Source: JALHNF01 sp031972295
Lineage (GTDB): Bacteria > Patescibacteriota > Minisyncoccia > Phycocordibacterales > UBA5272
Direction: 5' to 3'
Assembly (NCBI GenBank): GCA_031972295.1
Contig: DALYEZ010000009.1
Location: 1 to 29,955, forward strand
Length of the DNA: 29,955 bases
Shown here: in pieces, positions 22,613-28,096 of the stretch
Position numbering within the stretch: the first letter of the stretch is position 1
Layout of the letters: each line of letters opens with the position of its first letter
Translations under genes and position numbers: made by a program
The notes under the pieces: generated by a model
What the model was told of the DNA's origin: nothing
What the model saw: only the letters and a program-made list of their open reading frames with translations
Database searches by the model: none

Positions 22613-23275
22613 ATGGAAAAAACACTATATTCAATAAAAGGAACGAAGGCCGGTAGTATCACACTCCCAAGTTCTCTTTTCGAAGCAAAATGGAATGCTG
22701 ACCTTGTGCACCAGGTTATTACTTCTATGGAGTCTAATCAGCGTGCAAATACTGCTCACACACAAAACCGTGGTGAAGTAGAAGGCTCACGTGCAAAACC
22801 ATGGAAACAAAAAGGAACAGGACGTGCTCGTCATGGTGACAAGCGTTCTCCAATCTGGAAGGGTGGAGGTGTAACACATGGTCCTCGAAATGATCGAAAT
22901 TACAAGAAGACAATTACTCAGGCGGTGAAGAATGTTGCCCTTGCAAGTGTTCTCTCGCGAAAAGTAAAAGGTGACACAGTGCTTTTTACTGAAAAAGTAA
23001 ATCTTACCGATGCAAAAACAAAAGATGCTGCAGGTATTCTTGCAACACTTTCAAAAATTGACGGAGCAAAAAATATCACACGAAAAGACGCTCGCGTTTG
23101 TCTTGTGGTAGCAGAAGCTCCACGCGCACTTATAAATAGTTTCCGAAATCTTCCACAGATTACTTTGGTAAGTGCTCGGCAGCTTTCTCCTCAAGATATC
23201 GTAATGAGTCGATACGTTATCGTCACTGACGCTGAAGCAGCAGTGAGTGTATTACAAGCCCGAATCGAAAAATAA
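22613..23275 (+). CDS. rplD: 50S ribosomal protein L4 (uL4)
   Basis: A 220-residue protein. It has the long internal loop NTAHTQNRGEVEGSRAKPW, then QKGTGRARHGDKRSPIWKGGG, which lines the exit tunnel, and VTHGPRNDRNYKK. The ATG at 22613 is chosen; an upstream in-frame ATG would overlap rplC and add 18 residues unlike L4. In many bacteria L4 represses its own operon; I see no obvious counterpart of that leader here. Confidence 0.97.
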   Translation: MEKTLYSIKGTKAGSITLPSSLFEAKWNADLVHQVITSMESNQRANTAHTQNRGEVEGSRAKPWKQKGTGRARHGDKRSPIWKGGGVTHGPRNDRNYKKTITQAVKNVALASVLSRKVKGDTVLFTEKVNLTDAKTKDAAGILATLSKIDGAKNITRKDARVCLVVAEAPRALINSFRNLPQITLVSARQLSPQDIVMSRYVIVTDAEAAVSVLQARIEK

Positions 23276-23276
23276 T

Positions 23277-23588
23277 ATGGCACGAACAAAAAAAGAAACA
23301 AAAGAGGTTGTAGCAACAAATGTGTTCGCTCTTATTCCTCGCGTGACAGAAAAAACTTCGATTCTTACTGACAAATCTGTATACACGTTTGATGTTCCTG
23401 TTACTGCAAATAAGCTTGAAATCAAAAAAGCGTTTGTTGCAAAATACAAGAAGAATCCAACTAAGCTCCACATCGTACGCATGGCTCCCCAGAATGTGTT
23501 TAAAAGTGGTAAGCGTGGTATGCAATCAGGATACAAGAAGGTAGTCGTGTATCTTAAGAAGGGTGAGACTATTGCATTTGCAGCATAA
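23277..23588 (+). CDS. rplW: 50S ribosomal protein L23 (uL23)
   Basis: A 103-residue protein at the tunnel exit, where it docks trigger factor and the signal recognition particle. Typical segments are PRVTEKTSILTDKSVYTFDV, then NKLEIKKAFVAKYK and the C-terminal GYKKVVVYLKKGETI. An N-terminal Lys-rich extension of about 20 residues is present. The ATG at 23277 (one base after the L4 stop) is preferred over an upstream in-frame ATG lying inside rplD. Confidence 0.96.
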   Translation: MARTKKETKEVVATNVFALIPRVTEKTSILTDKSVYTFDVPVTANKLEIKKAFVAKYKKNPTKLHIVRMAPQNVFKSGKRGMQSGYKKVVVYLKKGETIAFAA

Positions 23589-23593
23589 TATCT

Positions 23594-24433
23594 ATGAAAA
23601 CATATAATCCTGTAACGCCATCACAACGAAATCGAGTATCGGTACCTTACCGAAAATACTTGACAGTGAATGAGCCACACAAAGCCCTCACGACTGGTTT
23701 CAGACGTGGATCGGGACGTAATGCGTTTGGTCGCATCACAACTCGTCACAAGGGAGCTGGACACAAGCGAAATTATCGAGAGGTAGATTTCGTGTACGAT
23801 AAAAAAGATATTCCTGCTCGTATCGAAACTGTTGAATACGATCCAAACCGATCAGCATTCATCTCACTTGTTTGTTACCGAGACGGCGAGCGTCGATATG
23901 TGGTGTCTTCTAAGAACACAAAGGTTGGTACAACATTTATCGTTTCAGAAACAGCGCCACTTACTTTTGGAAACAGAACCACTCTTAAAAATATTCCTGT
24001 AGGTACATTCGTATACAATGTTGAGCTCAAGCCTGGTGCTGGAGCAAAACTTGGACGATCAGCTGGGAACTACATTGAGGTAGTGGCGCATGACCTTGGG
24101 TACGCATCACTCAAACTTCCTTCTTCAGAAGTTCGAAAAGTGCCTGATACATGTTGGGCATCTATTGGTGAAGTTTCAAATGACGAATATCGTCTCACAA
24201 ACCTCGGTAAAGCTGGACGTGCACGATGGCTTGGTATTCGGCCAACTGTTCGTGGTTCAGCTATGAACCCGGTGGATCACCCATATGGTGGTGGTGAAGG
24301 ACGACAAGGACGTGGAACCAAACGACCGAAGACCCAATGGGGTAAGGTAACTGGTGGTCGAAAAACACGTACTCCAAAGAAATACTCAAACGTTCACATC
24401 GTGACGCGTCGAGCAAAGAAATTACGAAAATAA
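23594..24433 (+). CDS. rplB: 50S ribosomal protein L2 (uL2)
   Basis: A 279-residue protein needed for subunit joining and peptidyl transfer. It contains GRNAFGRITTRHKGAGHKR, then KPGAGAKLGRSAGNY and the conserved MNPVDHPYGGGEGRQGRG segment near the peptidyl-transferase centre, where E. coli has HPHGGGEGR. The C-terminus KKYSNVHIVTRRAKK is normal. Length is standard. No Shine-Dalgarno sequence. A promoter and hairpin follow before rpsS. Confidence 0.98.
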   Translation: MKTYNPVTPSQRNRVSVPYRKYLTVNEPHKALTTGFRRGSGRNAFGRITTRHKGAGHKRNYREVDFVYDKKDIPARIETVEYDPNRSAFISLVCYRDGERRYVVSSKNTKVGTTFIVSETAPLTFGNRTTLKNIPVGTFVYNVELKPGAGAKLGRSAGNYIEVVAHDLGYASLKLPSSEVRKVPDTCWASIGEVSNDEYRLTNLGKAGRARWLGIRPTVRGSAMNPVDHPYGGGEGRQGRGTKRPKTQWGKVTGGRKTRTPKKYSNVHIVTRRAKKLRK

Positions 24434-24436
24434 CCT

Positions 24437-24465
24437 TTGACGCCTGGGTCTTTGCGTGCTATTCT
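24437..24465 (+). promoter_or_regulatory. Internal promoter before rpsS
   Basis: -35 TTGACG (24437-24442), spacer of 17 nt, extended -10 TGCTATTCT (24457-24465 including TGC). The predicted start is near 24472, immediately before a terminator-like hairpin. Confidence 0.6.
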
Positions 24466-24475
24466 AGCAAGCAGA

Positions 24476-24499
24476 GAGCCTGCCTAGGCTCATTTTTCT
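24476..24499 (+). terminator. Attenuator-like hairpin before rpsS
   Basis: GAGCCT (24476-24481) pairs with AGGCTC (24486-24491) around GCCT and is followed by ATTTTTCT. An alternative stem GCAG/CTGC (24471-24474 with 24480-24483) would use part of the left arm and prevent it. The hairpin ends 5 nt before the S19 start codon. Confidence 0.55.
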
Positions 24500-24503
24500 A
24501 CTC

Positions 24504-24857
24504 ATGACACGATCACTCAAAAAAGGTCCATTCGTTGACGAACGAGTACTCAACAAAGTACTTGGTAAACGACCTGAAACTACAGGGCCTATTAAAACAT
24601 GGATCAGACGAAGCGATATCTCTCCAGAAATGGTTGGGTTCACATTCCAGGTATACAACGGTAAAAACTTTATCGACGTACTTGTTACCGAAGACATGGT
24701 TGGACACAAGCTCGGAGAATTTTCTCCTACTCGAAAGTTCACCCGTCACGGAGGTAAGATGCAGAAAGAGCTTGATCAGAAGAAGAAGCAAGCCGAGATA
24801 GATTCTGCTAAAACTGCCAAAGCAACGACTGAATCTAAGCCAGCAGCAAAGAAATAA
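24504..24857 (+). CDS. rpsS: 30S ribosomal protein S19 (uS19)
   Basis: A 117-residue protein of the small-subunit head. The family core is clear: TRSLKKGPFVDERVL, then IKTWIRRSDISPEMVGFTF, VLVTEDMVGHKLGEFSPTR. A C-terminal Lys/Ala/Glu-rich tail of about 30 residues goes beyond the usual 90-95 residue length. No Shine-Dalgarno sequence. The gene has its own upstream promoter and attenuator-like hairpin. rplV follows after 3 nt. Confidence 0.97.
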   Translation: MTRSLKKGPFVDERVLNKVLGKRPETTGPIKTWIRRSDISPEMVGFTFQVYNGKNFIDVLVTEDMVGHKLGEFSPTRKFTRHGGKMQKELDQKKKQAEIDSAKTAKATTESKPAAKK

Positions 24858-24860
24858 TCT

Positions 24861-25187
24861 ATGAAAGCTCAACTTACAAATTACCGACAAGCTCCACGAA
24901 AAGTTCGCCTCGTCGCAGACCTCATTAAAGGAAAGAAAGTTTCTGTTGCTCTTGAGCAGCTCACTTTCTTACCAAAACGTGCGGCCGCACCAATTGCACT
25001 CCTTCTCCGTTCTGCTATTGCAAACGCTAAAAACACAACTTCTGCACAAGAGGGAAGCCTCTTTGTAAAGAATATTCGTGTTGATGCCGGCACAGTACTG
25101 AAGCGTATGATGCCTCGAGCACGAGGGTCTGGCGCTCAGATATTAAAGCGATCAAGTACGGTAGTGTTAGATTTAGAACAAAAATAA
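24861..25187 (+). CDS. rplV: 50S ribosomal protein L22 (uL22)
   Basis: A 108-residue protein whose loop lines the exit tunnel. Recognised by YRQAPRKVRLVADLIKGKKV at the N-terminus, IALLLRSAIANAKN and the beta-hairpin end GTVLKRMMPRARGSGAQILK. Normal length. One base separates its stop from rpsC; no Shine-Dalgarno sequence. Confidence 0.97.
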   Translation: MKAQLTNYRQAPRKVRLVADLIKGKKVSVALEQLTFLPKRAAAPIALLLRSAIANAKNTTSAQEGSLFVKNIRVDAGTVLKRMMPRARGSGAQILKRSSTVVLDLEQK

Positions 25188-25188
25188 T

Positions 25189-25875
25189 ATGCCACATACA
25201 GTACATCCCTACGCACACCGACTTGGTATTCTTCGAGACTGGAGAAGCCGATGGTTTGCTGACACAAAAGACTTCAAGACACTCCTCCGAAGTGACGTAT
25301 TTCTTCGTGAGTATCTCACAAAGAAGCTCCGTACTATGCACGTTTCATCTATTGAAATTGAGCGTGGTTCAAAATCTTCTCGTATCATTATCGCAACTGC
25401 CCGACCAGGGCTCATCATTGGTCGTAGTGGAGAAGGAATGACAAAGATTAAAACAGATCTTGAAAAATACATGAAGCGAATGAAGCTCGGTAAGATTCAG
25501 GATTTCAAAATCGATGTCGTTGAAGTTCGAGAACCAGAAGCTGATGCAAAAATTGTTGCACTTATGGTTGTTGAAGGTCTCGAAAAGCGTTTTCCATTCC
25601 GTCGCGTACTCAAGCAAACACTTGAAAAAGTAATGCAGAACCGCAATGTGAAGGGAGCAAAAATCGAAATCGGTGGACGACTTGGTGGAGCAGATATGGC
25701 ACGCACTGAAAAGGTGTTGAAGGGAAATATTCCACTTCAGACACTTCGTGCTGATATCGACTTCGCACGTGAACGAGCACTTATGACCTACGGTATTATT
25801 GGTATCAAGGTTTGGATTTATAAGGGTGAAGTCTTCGAAAAAGACCTCGCGCAAAAGAATCAGCCAAAAAATTAG
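25189..25875 (+). CDS. rpsC: 30S ribosomal protein S3 (uS3)
   Basis: A 228-residue protein at the mRNA entry site. It starts HTVHPYAHRLGILRDWRSRW, carries a type II KH domain with GLIIGRSGEG (74-83), and a C-terminal half with EIGGRLGGADMARTE and TYGIIGIKVWIYKGE. Length is normal. The start lies one base after rplV. Followed by rplP after 9 nt. Confidence 0.98.
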   Translation: MPHTVHPYAHRLGILRDWRSRWFADTKDFKTLLRSDVFLREYLTKKLRTMHVSSIEIERGSKSSRIIIATARPGLIIGRSGEGMTKIKTDLEKYMKRMKLGKIQDFKIDVVEVREPEADAKIVALMVVEGLEKRFPFRRVLKQTLEKVMQNRNVKGAKIEIGGRLGGADMARTEKVLKGNIPLQTLRADIDFARERALMTYGIIGIKVWIYKGEVFEKDLAQKNQPKN

Positions 25876-25884
25876 AAAACGAGT

Positions 25885-26307
25885 ATGTTATTTCCTAAAA
25901 AAGTAAAATTCAGAAAGTGGCACAGTGACCGAAAGGGCACAGAGAAACTTGTGAAGCCAGAAACTCGCGGAACAACACTTGCTTTCGGATCTTTTGGTCT
26001 CAAGGCTCAGTCTCAGGCTCGAGTATTCTCAAATCAGCTCGAAGCAGCACGTCGCGCTATGGCACGTGAGCTTGGTAAAACTGCAAAATCATGGACACGT
26101 ATTTTTCCTGATCGACCAATTACCGAAAAAGCCGCCGAAGTACCGATGGGTAAAGGTAAAGGTGATCTCAAAGGCTATTGCTTCGATGTTCGTCCAGGGC
26201 GTATGATATTTGAAGTTGATGGCGTAACTGCTGAAGTTGCAAAAGAGGCGCTTCGAAAGGCGGGAACAAAGTTGCCAGTAAAGACCAAAATAATCGCTCG
26301 CGACTAA
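25885..26307 (+). CDS. rplP: 50S ribosomal protein L16 (uL16)
   Basis: A 140-residue protein near the A-site tRNA. It contains FPKKVKFRKWHSDRKG at the N-terminus, TLAFGSFGLKA, the RRAMARELG helix and PMGKGKGDLKGYCFDVRPGR. Normal length. The next gene is rpsQ after 7 nt; the L29 gene that usually lies between them is missing. Confidence 0.97.
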   Translation: MLFPKKVKFRKWHSDRKGTEKLVKPETRGTTLAFGSFGLKAQSQARVFSNQLEAARRAMARELGKTAKSWTRIFPDRPITEKAAEVPMGKGKGDLKGYCFDVRPGRMIFEVDGVTAEVAKEALRKAGTKLPVKTKIIARD

Positions 26308-26314
26308 AACGTAT

Positions 26315-26563
26315 ATGGAAAAGAAACAATCTACAAAAAAGCAGTTAAAGGGAAAGGTAGTATCTGACAAGATGCAGAAGACCGTTGTGGTGTCTGTATC
26401 TCGATACATCCAGCACCCTAAGTACAAGAAGTTCTACACAGTAGACAAAAAGCACAAGGCGCACGATGAAAAAGGTGAGTACAAAGTAGGTGATACAGTT
26501 ATCATTGAAGAAACTCGACCAATTTCAAAGGACAAACACTTTGTTGTTATTAGTAAAGTTTAA
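26315..26563 (+). CDS. rpsQ: 30S ribosomal protein S17 (uS17)
   Basis: An 82-residue OB-fold protein that binds 16S rRNA early in assembly. Family segments are LKGKVVSDKMQKTVVVSV, then YKKFYTVDKKHKAHDE and GDTVIIEETRPISKDKHF. Normal length. The gene starts 7 nt after rplP, leaving no room for rpmC (L29). Confidence 0.97.
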   Translation: MEKKQSTKKQLKGKVVSDKMQKTVVVSVSRYIQHPKYKKFYTVDKKHKAHDEKGEYKVGDTVIIEETRPISKDKHFVVISKV

Positions 26564-26580
26564 TACATTATAAATAGAGT

Positions 26581-26961
26581 ATGATTCAAGTAGGAACAAA
26601 TGTAAAAATCGCAGACAACTCAGGAGCAAAATTTGGACGTGTGTTCAAAGTACTCGGTGGGTCAAAGCGCCGCTACGCACAGATTGGTGACCTCGTGATC
26701 CTCTCTATCAAGGTTGCTGAGCCTCGCAAGACAACAAAGAAGAAAGATGTTGTATGTGGAGTTGTGGTGCGACAACGCAAACAGTTTCGCCGAAAGGATG
26801 GATCATACATCTATTTTGACGAAAACGCTGTTGTGATTGTAGACAAGGCGAAGAAGGATCCAAAAGCAGGTCGTGTATTCGGTCCGATTCCAAAAGAATT
26901 TTCTGAGAGTACTATTGATGGCTTCAAAAAGATCGCATCACTTGCACCAGAAGTAATCTAA
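26581..26961 (+). CDS. rplN: 50S ribosomal protein L14 (uL14)
   Basis: A 126-residue protein at the intersubunit face. It begins MIQVGTNVKIADNSGAKFGR and has VLGGSKRRYAQIGDLVILS, VVRQRKQFRRKDGSYIYFDE and the ending IASLAPEVI, all standard. It is a few residues longer than the usual 122, with a short insertion around KKDPKAGR. Confidence 0.98.
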   Translation: MIQVGTNVKIADNSGAKFGRVFKVLGGSKRRYAQIGDLVILSIKVAEPRKTTKKKDVVCGVVVRQRKQFRRKDGSYIYFDENAVVIVDKAKKDPKAGRVFGPIPKEFSESTIDGFKKIASLAPEVI

Positions 26962-26967
26962 ATCAAT

Positions 26968-27255
26968 ATGAGTATGCATGTAAAAAAAGGACAAACGGTA
27001 GAGGTGATTCGTGGGGCACACAAAGGTAAAACTGGTGTCGTTGCAAAAGCACTTCCTAAAACAAATCAAGTTATTTTGGCAGGAGTAAATCTTAAAAAGA
27101 AACACGTGAAGCCAACTCGAAATGAGAAAGGGAAGACCATCGAAGTAGCACACCCACTCTCTGTTTCTAATGTTCGACCAACAGAAAAAGTTGTAAAAAA
27201 TGCAAAAGCGCCAAAAGCTAAAGTTGCAAAGAAGACAACAAAAAAGGCTGAGTAA
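26968..27255 (+). CDS. rplX: 50S ribosomal protein L24 (uL24)
   Basis: A 95-residue assembly-initiating protein with a KOW motif (VKKGQTVEVIRGAHKGKTGVV) and the segment VNLKKKHVKPTRNEKG. The tail after about residue 75 is Lys/Ala-rich. An alternative ATG two codons downstream is equally possible. A strong terminator follows, so it ends its transcription unit. Confidence 0.95.
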   Translation: MSMHVKKGQTVEVIRGAHKGKTGVVAKALPKTNQVILAGVNLKKKHVKPTRNEKGKTIEVAHPLSVSNVRPTEKVVKNAKAPKAKVAKKTTKKAE

Positions 27256-27273
27256 TTTTATACAAAAAGCTAA

Positions 27274-27309
27274 ACAAATCCCGCACAGAAATGTGCGGGA
27301 TTTGTTTTA
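27274..27309 (+). terminator. Intrinsic terminator after rplX
   Basis: A perfect 14-bp stem (27274-27287 with 27292-27305), core ATCCCGCACA/TGTGCGGGAT, closed by a GAAA loop and followed by TTTT. This is a classic strong terminator, placed between L24 and L5. Confidence 0.92.
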
Positions 27310-27320
27310 TGGAGTCTATT

Positions 27321-27348
27321 TTTACATTTTATAAATCTGTGCTACAGT
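27321..27348 (+). promoter_or_regulatory. Promoter of rplE
   Basis: -35 TTTACA (27321-27326), spacer of 16 nt, extended -10 TGCTACAGT (27340-27348). The predicted leader is about 97 nt. It begins with a near-perfect hairpin at 27360-27381 (GTAGAAAAGG with CCTTTCTAC, one bulged A). Confidence 0.6.
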
Positions 27349-27425
27349 ATGGAAACTTCGTAGAAAAGGAAACCTTTCTACAAGCTTATTTATTTTAATC
27401 CAATGCGACGTATATCTTCCGTAAA

Positions 27426-27431
27426 AAGGAG
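27426..27431 (+). promoter_or_regulatory. Shine-Dalgarno sequence displaced from the rplE start
   Basis: AAGGAG lies 20 nt before the rplE ATG (27452), too far for normal use. It is 6 nt before an out-of-frame GTG (27438) and 13 nt before an ATG (27445) that opens a six-codon frame ending at 27465 and overlapping the rplE start. Translational coupling is one reading. Confidence 0.5.
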
Positions 27432-27451
27432 ACAATCGTGCATTATGCAAT

Positions 27452-27994
27452 ATGCAAACAATTAAAGAACGACAAGATGCAACATTCGAGACCCTCAAAA
27501 AAGAGTTCGGATATAAAGCAAAGTTACAAGCCCCTCGAATCCTTAAAGTAAGTATCTCCGCAGCGACAGGTACAAAAATGAAAGCTGACCGACATAAGAA
27601 TGACTTCATCATTGACCGTCTCTCAAAGATTGCCGGACAAAAACCAGTAACTCGCCAGGCGAAACAGTCTGTTGCGGCATTTAAAATCCGCCAAGGCGAC
27701 CCAATCGGCGTTATGGTAACACTTCGTGGTGCGCGTATGTACGCATTCCTCGATAAACTTCTCACTATCGCTATTCCTCGAACAAAGGACTTCCGAGGAC
27801 TCAAGAAAGAAGCGATCGACTCAATGGGTAACATGACAATCGGTATCAAGGAGCACACCATTTTCCCAGAAATTAAAGACGAAGAATTGAAGGACGTATT
27901 CGGCTTTGCAATCACTGTTGTTACAACAGCTAAAACAAAGAAGGAAGCGACTCGATTTTTCGAACTTCTCCAGATCCCGTTCAAGAAAGACTAA
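27452..27994 (+). CDS. rplE: 50S ribosomal protein L5 (uL5)
   Basis: A 180-residue protein that binds 5S rRNA and contacts the P-site tRNA. It shows NDFIIDRLSKIAGQKPVTRQA, KQSVAAFKIRQGDPIGVMV, TLRGARMYAFLDKLLTIAIPR, and GNMTIGIKEHTIFPEI. Normal length. No upstream in-frame start exists before a stop at 27422. It stands as its own transcription unit between two strong terminators. The genes usually following (S14, S8, L6) are absent. Confidence 0.97.
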   Translation: MQTIKERQDATFETLKKEFGYKAKLQAPRILKVSISAATGTKMKADRHKNDFIIDRLSKIAGQKPVTRQAKQSVAAFKIRQGDPIGVMVTLRGARMYAFLDKLLTIAIPRTKDFRGLKKEAIDSMGNMTIGIKEHTIFPEIKDEELKDVFGFAITVVTTAKTKKEATRFFELLQIPFKKD

Positions 27995-28004
27995 ATCTGC
28001 CTTG

Positions 28005-28045
28005 AATACACAAAAACCACTCAAAATGAGTGGTTTTTGTGTATT
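28005..28045. terminator. Strong intrinsic terminator after rplE
   Basis: A perfect 18-bp stem, left arm 28005-28022 and right arm 28028-28045, with an AAAAT loop. The core CCACTC/GAGTGG is flanked by A5 and T5, so it could work in both directions. Confidence 0.92.
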
Positions 28046-28072
28046 ACCGTCACAGAAAGGGTCTAAAGGCGT

Positions 28073-28078
28073 TATAAT
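28073..28078 (+). promoter_or_regulatory. -10 element of the surface-protein gene
   Basis: A perfect TATAAT lies 18 nt before the ATG at 28097. A -35 at the expected distance is weak (GTCACA at 28049-28054). Confidence 0.5.
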
Positions 28079-28096
28079 AAATATATCTATCCTTAT

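Noticed and set aside
14800..27110. Other CACGTG hexamers (around 14855, 21804, 22787, 25768, 26065, 27102)
   Set aside because: They lack the TGTTT/AAACA arms, so they are not counted as parS sites.
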